Below, piece after piece: positions 16,721-25,230 of a stretch of DNA of 64,000 nucleotides. Where the stretch lies: contig JALJPB010000007.1 in NCBI GenBank assembly GCA_022969175.1, positions 59,604 to 123,603 on the forward strand, written 5' to 3'. Below the pieces are notes generated by a model. It saw nothing but the letters and a program-made list of their open reading frames with translations. It was not told the origin of the DNA and did not search any database. The position numbers were made by a program, and so were the translations under genes. The stretch is from Colwellia sp. (GTDB taxonomy: Bacteria > Pseudomonadota > Gammaproteobacteria > Enterobacterales > Alteromonadaceae). Numbering within the stretch: the first letter of the stretch is position 1; each line of letters opens with the position of its first letter.

Positions 16721-16770
16721 TCTCTCTTGCTATTTATTTACCTAACCAAGCTTCTGTTATCCGAAGTTTG

Positions 16771-16808
16771 AGAACCACTTTACTAGCTAGAGTAACGAGG
16801 TTCTTTTA
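16771..16808 (+). terminator. Probable terminator after the OmpV-like gene
   Basis: AGAACC (16771-16776) pairs with GGTTCT (16799-16804), and inner TTACT pairs with AGTAA. TTTT follows. The rest of the 280-bp gap to the next gene shows nothing recognisable. Confidence 0.5.
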
Positions 16809-16999
16809 TTGCGCAAGTTCATGGTTGTGCACACACTTTGAGACTATACAAATCATGTTATTGCTCAGTGACCAAAGCCACTTATTTACAGATGACAATT
16901 AATATCGCCCATCTCACTCTCACCCCCATTTCGAGATAGAAAAGGTCACTATTGCCACAAAAATAAACCTTAGTTTTTGCTAGATTTAAGATTTATTAT

Positions 17000-17800
17000 T
17001 CACAAACCTAGTTTTTCCCACTGAGTTAAAGAGATATTATCTGGTAATAACATAATAAAATATTGTTGTAAGACTTGTCGATAATGTTTACTACTCGCTA
17101 TTAATTTTTCACTACGATTACCATTACTGGTTTCAATAAACTTACCGTTAGATAAGGTTAAACGGCCAGATTCAGTTGCGATAGAGCATACTGATTTTTT
17201 GGTGAAAGTAGATTCAGGCGAGGTTTGTTGATATTCACACATCTGCGTGAAACTGCCTATTTTTTGTGGTGTTAAAGAAAATAGGTATTGAGGCATCCAT
17301 CGCCCATCAATTTTTTTACGAAATAAAACATATTTTTCGTCTTGTGAAGTAACCTTATACAAGTAACCTAATTGCTCTACTGGCTCAGTATTGAGCTTTA
17401 GCGGGCGAATAAAAGAATCACCAAACCCAACATCACAAATCCAGATAATTCCTTCACTCTCAACTAACAGCAGGAGATGCTCAAACTCTCTGCCTGGAAG
17501 GTCTCCATCAAATACTTGAGCTGATAGTAAATTCACCTTAAAGCCGCAGGAATGGAGTAAAGCGGCAAACAAATAATTAAGTTCATAACAAAATCCTCCG
17601 CGATTTTTCATCACGATTTTTTCAAACAATAGCGGTAAGGATAAACGTATTTTATTGCCAAGATGAATATCAATATTCTCAAAAGGCACACTCAACATGT
17701 GAGCTTGATGTAAAGCCACCAGCGTTGACTTTTTATCATTCAGGGAGTGTTGAAAGTTTATCCTCTTAAGGTATTGTGCTACCTGACGGTTATTTAGCAT
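17000..17800 (-). CDS. nat: Arylamine N-acetyltransferase
   Basis: A 266-residue enzyme that transfers acetyl from acetyl-CoA to arylamines, hydrazines or other amines. The catalytic triad is visible: Cys71 in RGGFCYELN, His108 in EFEHLL, Asp123 in ICDVGFGD. The length matches the family (about 260-280). The frame is open further upstream, but the start at 17800 (MLNNRQVAQYL) is chosen because homologues begin there and because it overlaps the stop of the upstream flavodoxin-fold gene by 11 bp. It is the last gene of a four-gene minus-strand run with a Crp/Fnr regulator, a YdcZ transporter and an oxidoreductase. Confidence 0.88.
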   Translation of the reverse strand: MLNNRQVAQYLKRINFQHSLNDKKSTLVALHQAHMLSVPFENIDIHLGNKIRLSLPLLFEKIVMKNRGGFCYELNYLFAALLHSCGFKVNLLSAQVFDGDLPGREFEHLLLLVESEGIIWICDVGFGDSFIRPLKLNTEPVEQLGYLYKVTSQDEKYVLFRKKIDGRWMPQYLFSLTPQKIGSFTQMCEYQQTSPESTFTKKSVCSIATESGRLTLSNGKFIETSNGNRSEKLIASSKHYRQVLQQYFIMLLPDNISLTQWEKLGL

Positions 17801-18308
17801 AAAGCTCTCCAATAAGTTCTCCAATAAATACTCCAATTTGATCTTGGTAATGCAAAATATCAATATCATCTTCCACACAACAATAAAGCATACTTTGATA
17901 AGTCATGCCCAAGTAAGCATAAGACAACTTAAAGGCTTCTTCAAAACAAGGTGCTGGAACTTGATCACACCCTGTGGCAATCAACGCGGTAAGTTTACCT
18001 CTAAGTTGGTGTCCTAAATCTTTATTGACCTTAAGAAGATCTGAAAATCTATCAAGGAAAGTTTTCATCACGCCACTTGCACAATACCAATAAACGGGAG
18101 AGGCTAAGATAATACGCTCATAACTTAACAGTTTTTTCATCAACGACAGGAAGTCATCGTTGACATGATTAAATTCATAATCAAAAGGGGAAATATTATA
18201 ATCGTTCAAATTAAAAAGAGTTGCGGACATTTTAGCAGCCACGGCAATACTCAATTGCTCGGTATTGCCTTTATTTCTAGCACTGCCAACCACAATAGCC
18301 GTTTTCAT
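17790..18308 (-). CDS. NAD(P)H-dependent FMN reductase / flavodoxin-fold oxidoreductase
   Basis: A 172-residue protein with an FMN-binding first loop VGSARNKGNTEQLS (residues 7-20), the ILASPVYWYCASGVMKTFLDRF segment at about 90-110 and LIATGCDQVP further on, all typical of the NADPH-dependent FMN reductase family. It probably reduces quinones, nitro or azo compounds, or free FMN in the cytoplasm. The stop overlaps the start of the acetyltransferase gene, so the two are translationally coupled. Paired reduction and N-acetylation would fit detoxification of nitro- or azo-aromatics; this is inference from order only. Confidence 0.82.
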   Translation of the reverse strand: MKTAIVVGSARNKGNTEQLSIAVAAKMSATLFNLNDYNISPFDYEFNHVNDDFLSLMKKLLSYERIILASPVYWYCASGVMKTFLDRFSDLLKVNKDLGHQLRGKLTALIATGCDQVPAPCFEEAFKLSYAYLGMTYQSMLYCCVEDDIDILHYQDQIGVFIGELIGELYAK

Positions 18309-18357
18309 GTTTTCGTTTCCTTATTTTAAAACTAAATTGTGTATCATCAAGACAAAA

Positions 18358-18801
18358 CTAGTGTCGATTAATTAGCCAGACGCCAATAATTAAGCTAATG
18401 CAGCCTACTATTGTATTGAATGTTAAAGGCTTTTCTTGAAGGTTAAACCAACCATAGTGTCCAGCAACAAGTGCCACAATAATTTGCCCTGACATGGCAC
18501 AAGAAATCATCGCTCCGGCGCCCATTTTAGGAATAAGCCAATAAAATAAGGCAACCCCGACAGCACTTAACAGTCCTCCCGAAAACCACAAATACAAAGG
18601 CACTGATTTAACCATTGCCGGGCTTGGGTATTGCTTGATAAATAGTCCGACAATACAAAGGATAAATGCAAGACTCGAGGTAAAAGCTATACCAGTAGCT
18701 AAAATAGGGCTTTTAAGAAGCTGTCCAAGTTGGGTATTTAAACTGGTTTGCGCTGTTATCAGCACTCCGGCAATAAATGCCAGTAGAGGTAAATAAATCA
18801 T
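18358..18801 (-). CDS. DMT superfamily transporter, YdcZ/DUF606 family
   Basis: A 147-residue, very hydrophobic protein with about five membrane segments. It starts MIYLPLLAFIAGVLITAQTSLNTQLGQ, the signature opening of the DUF606 (YdcZ) half-size drug/metabolite transporters, and contains WFSGGLLSAVGVALFYWLIPKMG. Members are about 140-150 residues and probably work as dimers; substrates are unknown. It lies 50 bp after the Crp/Fnr-type gene and 49 bp before the flavodoxin-fold gene on the same strand. Confidence 0.82.
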   Translation of the reverse strand: MIYLPLLAFIAGVLITAQTSLNTQLGQLLKSPILATGIAFTSSLAFILCIVGLFIKQYPSPAMVKSVPLYLWFSGGLLSAVGVALFYWLIPKMGAGAMISCAMSGQIIVALVAGHYGWFNLQEKPLTFNTIVGCISLIIGVWLINRH

Positions 18802-18851
18802 CTGCGCATGATAAGCACAACTTACCTACCGTGCCTTTACATAGGTTGATT

Positions 18852-19460
18852 TTACTCGGACTTTAATTTTTTACGGATACGACTCAGTTGGGTAGGAGTG
18901 ATCCCTAGATGTGAAGCGACTTGAAAAAGAGGGATACGCTTGTCTAAGCTAGGATTCTCAGTTAAAAAATGTTGATAACGTTGAGTCGCCGATTCTTGTA
19001 TTAGAGATACTTCTCTCTTCTCTTGCTTAATTAGCCAGTTCTTTTCCAAATATTGAATATGGTAACGTTGCAAATCTCGACAATCATTTAGCAGTTTCCG
19101 ATACCCTTGATGATTTATGAGGATGAGTTGTGAATCTTCCATGGCTTGTATGGTAAATGTTGAAGGTTGTGATAATAACAAAGCGACCATAGCTCCGGGG
19201 AAAGCCCCTTCACTAAAAAAACGTTTATTATATTCATTACCCTTTTCATCACAAATAAAGGCTCTTAACAAACCCGTATATACATAGGAAAAAGTCTCAG
19301 GTATTTCACCTGATTTATATATCGTGTCATTGTTAGAGACATCAATCAATTTGCAGAGTTTTCGCAAAGCAAGCCAGGTATCAGCGGATAGTGGCGAATA
19401 GGAATCTATTGATGCTTTAAATGAAATAAACGCAATATCTTCTTTTATAGTATCTGACAA
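18852..19460 (-). CDS. Crp/Fnr family transcriptional regulator
   Basis: A 202-residue regulator with an N-terminal cyclic-nucleotide-binding-like barrel (about residues 25-125, including SYVYTGLLRAFICDEKGNEY and PGAMVALLLSQPSTF). Its C-terminal winged helix reads QVASHLGITPTQLSRIRKKL. No Fnr-type cysteine cluster is seen, and the barrel lacks the full cAMP-contact motif, so it probably senses something else or works as a YeiL/PrfA-like regulator. It is first in the run YdcZ - flavodoxin - acetyltransferase and probably regulates that operon. Confidence 0.82.
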   Translation of the reverse strand: MSDTIKEDIAFISFKASIDSYSPLSADTWLALRKLCKLIDVSNNDTIYKSGEIPETFSYVYTGLLRAFICDEKGNEYNKRFFSEGAFPGAMVALLLSQPSTFTIQAMEDSQLILINHQGYRKLLNDCRDLQRYHIQYLEKNWLIKQEKREVSLIQESATQRYQHFLTENPSLDKRIPLFQVASHLGITPTQLSRIRKKLKSE

Positions 19461-19707
19461 TGTACTTTTCCCTGCCTTTAGTCCCTCACTATCTGTAGCT
19501 AACTACTTTACACTGCTGAAGAAGAAATTCACGATAAAAAATCCAAACGTATTCTAATCTTGTCTCAAAGTGAGTTTATTAAGTAGTTGTTTACATTATA
19601 AAATAGTCCGCTTTGTTCATAGTTGCCAGTATGGTGTGAAAACTTAATGACTGTTATGTGGTAATTGTTAGAGATTTAAATTATTCCGATTATCTTCCCC
19701 TATGAGC

Positions 19708-19721
19708 GAGGAACAGCCGCT
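19708..19721 (+). repeat. Left arm of inverted repeat
   Basis: GAGGAACAGCCGCT is the exact reverse complement of 19907-19920, with 185 bp between the arms. The spacing is long for a terminator, so the pair may mark the ends of a decayed small mobile element. Confidence 0.7.
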
Positions 19722-19887
19722 CAAACATTTTCTAATTTAATTTCACTTTGCCCCATAGCTGCCGTTCTAGCTTACTGCACTAATAGCAAACATTCCTAAT
19801 TAACATTAAGAGTTTTGTTGGTTATTTGGAACGCAGAATACATAGTTCAGCTTTTATCCTGACAGACAAGTAAGCCACCAAAGCGGT

Positions 19888-19920
19888 CATAGAGGTTTTA
19901 AATCACAGCGGCTGTTCCTC
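19888..19920 (-). repeat. Right arm of inverted repeat plus dispersed repeat copy
   Basis: Bases 19907-19920 are the right arm of the inverted repeat. On the minus strand 19911-19888 reads as a 24-mer that matches 54601-54624 at 21 of 24 positions (common core TTTAAAA-Y-CTCTATG). The same sequence is therefore present in two distant intergenic regions. Confidence 0.6.
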
Positions 19921-19952
19921 CGATAATATAGCTGTAAGTATCAATGATTGCC

Positions 19953-20993
19953 TTATTTAGAAGTAATAACTGTCCCACTGCTATCTTTGCGAAATTGAGA
20001 GGGTGTCATGCCCGTCCACACCGTAAATGCCCGGCGAAAATTGGCGCTATCGTTAAAGCCGGTTAATGTAGCAACTTGTTCAATCGATAAGTTTGTCGTC
20101 TTTAAATAGTGACTAGCTCGCTGACTTTTTACTTCATTAACTAAACGTTGAAATGCGGTGTTATTGTTATTTAATCGTCGACTTAATGTTCTAGGGCTAA
20201 TGCCTATTTTCTGTGCAACTTTCTCTATTTTGGGATAACTGCCCGGTATCGCGGCAATTAACGTTCTTACTTGTGCAGCGATAAGCTTTGGCCCTTGAAT
20301 ATCAGTCAGCAATTGGTCGAGTTGTTTGGTTAATATTTTTAACATAACAGGATTAGCGTGAAGACTAACACGGTTTAAATAGTCTGTCGGAATAAGTATT
20401 TTCGACTGTTTCACAGAGAAAATACAATTTTTGTTCAAATATTGGTGGTAAAAACCATGGTGATTTGGCTTTTTATAATCAAATTCAAACCTAAGATTTT
20501 CTCCTTGGTCAGGCAGAAGAATCGACATGCCATCTTTAATAGTCGAGACTAATAGCTCAGACCTTATAATGCTATCTCTTGACTCAATTGCACTTTGTCG
20601 ATATATATTCAAACTTAAAAAACCATCCACATCATGACAGCTCAATTCAGATCCGCAACTTAACACTTGATAATATTTCACTAATAACTTAATAGCCTGC
20701 TGCAAGTTTTTACAACTAAGCATTGCCTGGCCCAATACGCCATAAGTAGCAAAGCCTAACTGTTTAGCAAAACAAAACCAAAAATCATGCTTATGTACTG
20801 CGACATCTACATCTAGTAATAACTCAGTATACTTACTCGCAGTCATTATAGCGTTCGGCGTATTAATATCTGAAAAAGTTAAGTTGTACTTGGCTAGAAT
20901 TGACTCAATGTCGATATTGTATTGTTGGCTATATGCGGAAAGAATTGCCACATGGCTGCAAGGAATATAAAAACCATAGACATTTTTTTGCAT
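19953..20993 (-). CDS. AraC family transcriptional regulator
   Basis: A 346-residue regulator with an N-terminal arabinose-binding-like (AraC_N, PF12625-type) ligand domain over the first 200 residues. The C-terminal double helix-turn-helix includes EKVAQKIGISPRTLSRRL and IEQVATLTGFNDSANFRRAF, ending with the classical WTGMTPSQFRK. Domain order and length match the OruR/ArgR-like group of AraC regulators that sense small metabolites. It is divergent from a BASS-family transporter and ketopantoate reductase gene pair (199-bp gap) and probably controls them. Confidence 0.88.
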   Translation of the reverse strand: MQKNVYGFYIPCSHVAILSAYSQQYNIDIESILAKYNLTFSDINTPNAIMTASKYTELLLDVDVAVHKHDFWFCFAKQLGFATYGVLGQAMLSCKNLQQAIKLLVKYYQVLSCGSELSCHDVDGFLSLNIYRQSAIESRDSIIRSELLVSTIKDGMSILLPDQGENLRFEFDYKKPNHHGFYHQYLNKNCIFSVKQSKILIPTDYLNRVSLHANPVMLKILTKQLDQLLTDIQGPKLIAAQVRTLIAAIPGSYPKIEKVAQKIGISPRTLSRRLNNNNTAFQRLVNEVKSQRASHYLKTTNLSIEQVATLTGFNDSANFRRAFTVWTGMTPSQFRKDSSGTVITSK

Positions 20994-21191
20994 ATTTCAC
21001 CTGCGGATAAATAAGGAAGCTCGATTATAGGTAAATATTATCTATTTACAACTCGCATAGTAGGCACAATTAGTCTCGAACTAAAATTTGATAGGGTTGG
21101 CGAGTTATGACGCTAATTTGGCTAAATGTTATATTGCTCAGCCATTTGTTTAAGATAAAATAGCCACTCATCTAAGCAGAGTACGAAATAT

Positions 21192-22067
21192 ATGAGTGCA
21201 GATTTTTTATCAACCTATCTAACCCCGATAGCCCTAGGAACAATGATGATAGGTATGGGGCTTTCATTAAAAGTAAGTCACTTTACGCTATTATTAAAAA
21301 GTCCCAAAACGATTATTCTCGGCATTTTATGCCAAATGATTGGCCTACCTCTTTTGGGGCTGTTCATCGCTTCGGTTTTTCCTATGTCTGACACCTATTC
21401 AGCTGGCATCATGGTTCTAGTTTCATGTGCTGGTGCAGTTGTTTCTGGTTTGCTCACCCAAATGGTTAAAGGTGACACCGCGCTTAGTATTTCAATGACA
21501 GCCATTAGTATGTTGTTTGGCATGATTACAATACCGCTATTAATCAACTTGACTCTCAGTCACTTTTTACACAATAAACAATATGTAGAATTGGACTTGT
21601 TATCAACGAGCCTACGTTTACTTTCAATAACGATAATGCCAGTAATTTTTGGCATGTTGCTTAGGCATTTAAAGCCTAAACTTTCTTTGCAACTATTGCC
21701 TAATGTCGCTCGTGTATCTAACTTACTCTTAGTGACAATTATCTTACTGACCATGATTAATTATCAAAATCAAATTATGCATGCGAGCGCTGTATTAATA
21801 ATACCACTTTTTATTTTGAATATTTTAGCAATGACAATGGGTTATTCAGCAGCCTACTTTGCAAAATTTGATAATAAAGTGGCAAAAACCTTAATTATTG
21901 AAGTGGGCCTTCAAAACAGTGCAACGGCTATATTTATAGCGTCGGTATTACTAAATAATAGTTTGCTTGCCCTACCTGCCATCATTTATACCGGTATCGC
22001 TTTCATTAACTTTGCGATATTTATGTTTATTTTAAGGATTCGTTATGACTTTGCTCAAAGAACCTAA
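21192..22067 (+). CDS. BASS family transporter (bile acid:Na+ symporter-like)
   Basis: A 291-residue membrane protein with about nine hydrophobic helices. It contains GTMMIGMGLSLKVSHF near the start, SCAGAVVSGLLTQMVKGDTALSISMT in the first Na+-site region, and EVGLQNSATAIFIASVLL in the second; these are the typical crossover sequences of the BASS/SBF fold. The length fits the bacterial PanS/YocS type. The gene overlaps the ketopantoate reductase gene by 23 bp. One bacterial BASS protein (PanS) transports ketopantoate, so ketopantoate or a related keto acid is a good guess for the substrate; this is an inference from order. Confidence 0.85.
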   Translation: MSADFLSTYLTPIALGTMMIGMGLSLKVSHFTLLLKSPKTIILGILCQMIGLPLLGLFIASVFPMSDTYSAGIMVLVSCAGAVVSGLLTQMVKGDTALSISMTAISMLFGMITIPLLINLTLSHFLHNKQYVELDLLSTSLRLLSITIMPVIFGMLLRHLKPKLSLQLLPNVARVSNLLLVTIILLTMINYQNQIMHASAVLIIPLFILNILAMTMGYSAAYFAKFDNKVAKTLIIEVGLQNSATAIFIASVLLNNSLLALPAIIYTGIAFINFAIFMFILRIRYDFAQRT

Positions 22068-23109
22068 AATTGTTATTTATGGTGCCGGTGCTATTGGTAT
22101 TACCTTAGCTACTTGGATGACAAGCTGCGGCATAAATGTTTCGCTATTCGCCCGTCCCAAAAAGACATTGCTGCTAAAACAGAAAAAAATTCGAATTTTA
22201 AAGGCAGACAAGGAAATTATCGCACCGACCGCGTTAAAAACAATTGACCACATAGACTCAGGTGAGACGATTGATTTACTCATTATTACCGTTAAAAACT
22301 TCAATTTAGCACAGTCGAGCCAAGAGCTATCTAGGACTATTGATCGAGATACATTAATACTCGGATTACAAAATGGCGTAATTAATCAGACAATATTACC
22401 AAAGTATTTTTCCAATATTGTGTACGGAATTGTTAACTACAATGCATGGTCGACTGACTCAACTGACAATGCTCACACATTTAACTGGAACGTGAATATT
22501 AATGGTCCAATAATATTCGGCACACCTGACAACCAGTTAATGAAAGAGTCTCAGGAAGTAGTAGGATTATTTTCTCGTTTTATTGAATGTAAGTTAACCA
22601 CGCATTTTCAAGATGATGCACATGCAAAACTTGTCGCTAATTTAGGTAATGCTGTTACTACCATAATTGGTAATTCCCATCATCAAAAGTCGGCATTGAA
22701 ACCGCTTCAACAGGTATTAACTCGACTGACCTATGAAGGAGTAAAAACACTTAAAGCCGCTGGCTTTAAAGAAAGTTTATCAAGTCTACTACCGTCTTGG
22801 ACGCTGATAATGTCGAGTAAGTATATTCCTCTCATTTTCACTAGACGTATATTTCGCAAAAAACTGGCACTTATCGGTAGTACTAGCATGGCTACAGACA
22901 TATTAAATAAGGGCTCTGGTGTATCAGAATTAGAAACAATTAATGGCTACTTGTTGAGTTTAGCAGAACAACACAATATCGATGTTCCTTATAGCAAAAG
23001 GCTGTATAAACTTTGTGAAAAACACTTCGCAGACAAGCCCTTTAAATCCATTACCTCTAAGCAACTAAAAGTTGCTCTGATGTTTGAAGATGAAGAAATA
23101 AAATCTTGA
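22045..23109 (+). CDS. 2-dehydropantoate 2-reductase family protein
   Basis: A 354-residue NADPH-dependent oxidoreductase of the PanE/ApbA family. It starts with the Rossmann motif IVIYGAGAIGITLATWM (residues 8-24), followed by IDLLIITVKNFN and LILGLQNGVIN, which are typical of ketopantoate reductase. The C-terminal helical domain has a conserved-looking LVANLGNAVT. It is about 50 residues longer than E. coli PanE (303), so it may use a different 2-keto acid. AAGGA stands 5 bp before the ATG, which decides the start inside the transporter gene. The overlap implies coupled translation with the transporter. Confidence 0.82.
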   Translation: MTLLKEPKIVIYGAGAIGITLATWMTSCGINVSLFARPKKTLLLKQKKIRILKADKEIIAPTALKTIDHIDSGETIDLLIITVKNFNLAQSSQELSRTIDRDTLILGLQNGVINQTILPKYFSNIVYGIVNYNAWSTDSTDNAHTFNWNVNINGPIIFGTPDNQLMKESQEVVGLFSRFIECKLTTHFQDDAHAKLVANLGNAVTTIIGNSHHQKSALKPLQQVLTRLTYEGVKTLKAAGFKESLSSLLPSWTLIMSSKYIPLIFTRRIFRKKLALIGSTSMATDILNKGSGVSELETINGYLLSLAEQHNIDVPYSKRLYKLCEKHFADKPFKSITSKQLKVALMFEDEEIKS

Positions 23110-23571
23110 TTGACGCTTCACGTTTAAATTCAGGACTGTATCGTTTGTAAGTTTTTTTTTTTATTCATGTTACACCTCCTACCTATAATCTAGGTCAATT
23201 TAAGGTGTCCATCAAACCGGAACAAGACTACTTTACCGTCAGTCAGCAATATAGCGATAAGAAGTCTTAAGGTAATTTTTGATACTTACGTCCGTTTTGT
23301 CTTGTGAGTTCAATCGTTCAATGGAACACACTGATTAAATCACCTGTTAGAATGGTCAATAAATACCACCTCAAGACATTAAGGCATCACAGTAAATTTG
23401 TCATTTCAGAATAGATTGTTTATAGCCTAACACCACGATAACTGACTGCATGAGTGCAGCGTTACTCAGTTGTTTGATTGCCTTTTATCGCTTGAAATTG
23501 CCTTTAATTGTTCGTTAGCCCACAGACAACTACTAACAACCCTCAATCATGGTCACAACCCCTTTATGCGA
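23110..23571. other. Gene-free stretch, no function seen
   Basis: About 460 bp after the ketopantoate reductase gene. A T-run (about 23150-23162) lacks a clear preceding stem. No open frame with a ribosome site was recognised, and no tRNA or repeat family was seen. Confidence 0.5.
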
Positions 23572-24411
23572 TTATTTCTGCGCTCTGACTCCCATTAGAT
23601 GCTCGACCTTTTCCACGTTCTTGAAGCCGACCGCTTTGAGCCGGCGGATGACGCCATCGACAAAGCTGCTGCCCTTTTTCACTACGTGTGGATTTCCGGT
23701 GTAATGAAAAAGCCGTCCGTCACGTTTGAGAACTCGGAAAATCTGCCGGTAGAACTCTTCGCTATAGAGCTCACCTGCAAGAGAAAAACGTGGTGGATCA
23801 TGAATGACTGAATCGAAAGAAGTCTCAGGCATTGAGACTATAAGTTCAAAGCTACTGCCCTGACATTGCACAATCCCCTCTTTCCCCAAATCATTCGACC
23901 AAGGGTTCTGTGCGCGCAGCCCCATTACCTCTGGGCTCAGCTCAATGCTGAGCACCTCGCTTGCGCCTAGTCGGTGAGCAGCGATAGCCGCATAGCCCAG
24001 CCCACTGCAGCAGTCCAATACCTTATCTCCTTTACGTACCGCCTGTTTAGCCATCTCGGAGGCACTAGTAAAGGGATCCGTTCCCTTCGAAATGTGCATC
24101 TTAACACCGCTAATTTCTAACAAAGGTGCTCCAGCCGTTGGAACGAGCTTGTAGTAGCCAGAACTGCGGTCTTCCAGCGGATCCATCTCTCCATCACAAC
24201 AAAGGTAGATTCTCTGCGTCTTCTTGACGATTTTTTTGAGTTCGTTGATAGATAGTCGATTATCTTCATCTAATACTAGGCTCTGGTCACTTAAAGAATA
24301 GTCCTGTTGTGAAAGATTAAGATCAGTGGAGAGCCGAACGCAGGACAGTCCTTTGGCAATGGCCTCTAGCGCCTGTCGGGCATTTTCTGTGTGAAGGTAG
24401 TAGCTGGGCAT
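23572..24411 (-). CDS. Class I SAM-dependent methyltransferase, composition-shifted
   Basis: A 279-residue protein. SAM-binding motif I is VLDCCSGLGYAAIAAHRLGA (about residues 132-151), the motif II acidic residue is in LSIELSPEV, and the catalytic-type motif IV reads IHDPPRFS. That DPPR/NPPY-like motif is typical of RNA or amino-group methyltransferases, but the N-terminal 100 residues are not a known RNA-binding domain to me. The substrate is unknown. The gene reads visibly richer in G+C, with codons such as CTG, GCC and CGG, than its AT-rich neighbours. It is flanked by 460 and 820 bp of gene-poor DNA with repeat-like remnants, which suggests horizontal acquisition. Confidence 0.8.
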   Translation of the reverse strand: MPSYYLHTENARQALEAIAKGLSCVRLSTDLNLSQQDYSLSDQSLVLDEDNRLSINELKKIVKKTQRIYLCCDGEMDPLEDRSSGYYKLVPTAGAPLLEISGVKMHISKGTDPFTSASEMAKQAVRKGDKVLDCCSGLGYAAIAAHRLGASEVLSIELSPEVMGLRAQNPWSNDLGKEGIVQCQGSSFELIVSMPETSFDSVIHDPPRFSLAGELYSEEFYRQIFRVLKRDGRLFHYTGNPHVVKKGSSFVDGVIRRLKAVGFKNVEKVEHLMGVRAQK

Positions 24412-24655
24412 ATCATTAATCTATCTGGTTATAAATACTGAGCGCACTATACACCTTCCAATTGGAGAGGAGATACTTAAATAATCCAACACAGGTTTTG
24501 AGTCAACTAATCGTCACAATATTTCGCATCAGAGGGAATACAGTGATTCATTAGAAAAGATATGGAAAAAACTTTAAGGATGAAGTCTCTAATGCGCAAA
24601 GTGAACCTTAAATCTCAGTAAATAAATATCGATTTAATCATTTATTCAAGGGGTC

Positions 24656-24769
24656 ACTAAATACACTAAACGGTCTGCTTTCATGAATCAGAATCACCTT
24701 ATCTAACGATCACGTCGATACGCAAGCGACCCTTTATATTTTCATTGTAGAGACTAGTGTGTATTTAGT
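24656..24769. repeat. Imperfect inverted repeat, MITE-like
   Basis: ACTAAATACACTA (24656-24668) is mirrored by TAGTGTGTATTTAGT (24755-24769), differing by a 2-bp insertion. Adjacent AAGGGGTCAC on the left resembles the complement of GCGACCCTTT on the right. The arms enclose about 86 bp. It looks like a decayed foldback element; no transposase is present. Confidence 0.4.
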
Positions 24770-24870
24770 TGACGTTAGCATTTTTTTCTCTAACGACATT
24801 GTGGATATTAGAACATTTGAATGTATGGGCATGCCCTTAAGGACTAGAAGTATAACTTCAGTAGTACTCC

Positions 24871-25041
24871 TTAAGTTTTATTTGGATAACGTGGCATTCG
24901 CCTGTTAAGTTCACCGCGAGGAGTAAACGGCCCTGCGTTAACGTATTTGTATTTCAAATCGTGCTTTTCAATTTTACTAAGCACTATGTCTTCAATACAT
25001 TCAGATGTCCAATAATGAACAACTGACCAACCAGGTAATGT
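24871..25041 (-). pseudogene. 3' remnant of an unrecognised protein gene
   Basis: On the minus strand a 56-codon open frame with protein-like composition reads ...GWSVVHYWTSECIED...NAGPFTPRGELNRRMPRYPNKT and then a stop. It opens directly behind a TGA stop codon (25042-25044) with no start codon or ribosome site, so it looks like the last part of a gene whose 5' portion is lost. I do not recognise the family. Confidence 0.4.
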
Positions 25042-25230
25042 TCATAACCGGACAGTTTATTTATTTTCTAGATTGTAAACAAACATTAAGTCCACTGTGG
25101 ATATATAGATATCCTACTGTTTTAATTGAATATACATTCAACACCTTCCTAGAGGAAACGCTTTGGCACAATTATTGATTAAGATTGAGTAATAACCTTA
25201 AAATAAATAACGTTTAGGAGATGTATCATC

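Larger units (their letters stand above)
19461..19952. other. Gene-free stretch holding a long-range inverted repeat
   Basis: About 490 bp without a credible gene, between the Crp/Fnr-type start and the AraC-type stop. It carries a 14-bp inverted repeat (19708-19721 against 19907-19920) and a copy of a dispersed repeat (19888-19911). Confidence 0.6.
24412..25230. other. Gene-poor stretch with repeat and gene remnants
   Basis: About 820 bp. It holds an imperfect inverted repeat (24656-24769) and a minus-strand coding remnant (24871-25041). AGGAG at 25216-25220 belongs to the downstream hydrolase gene. Confidence 0.55.
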
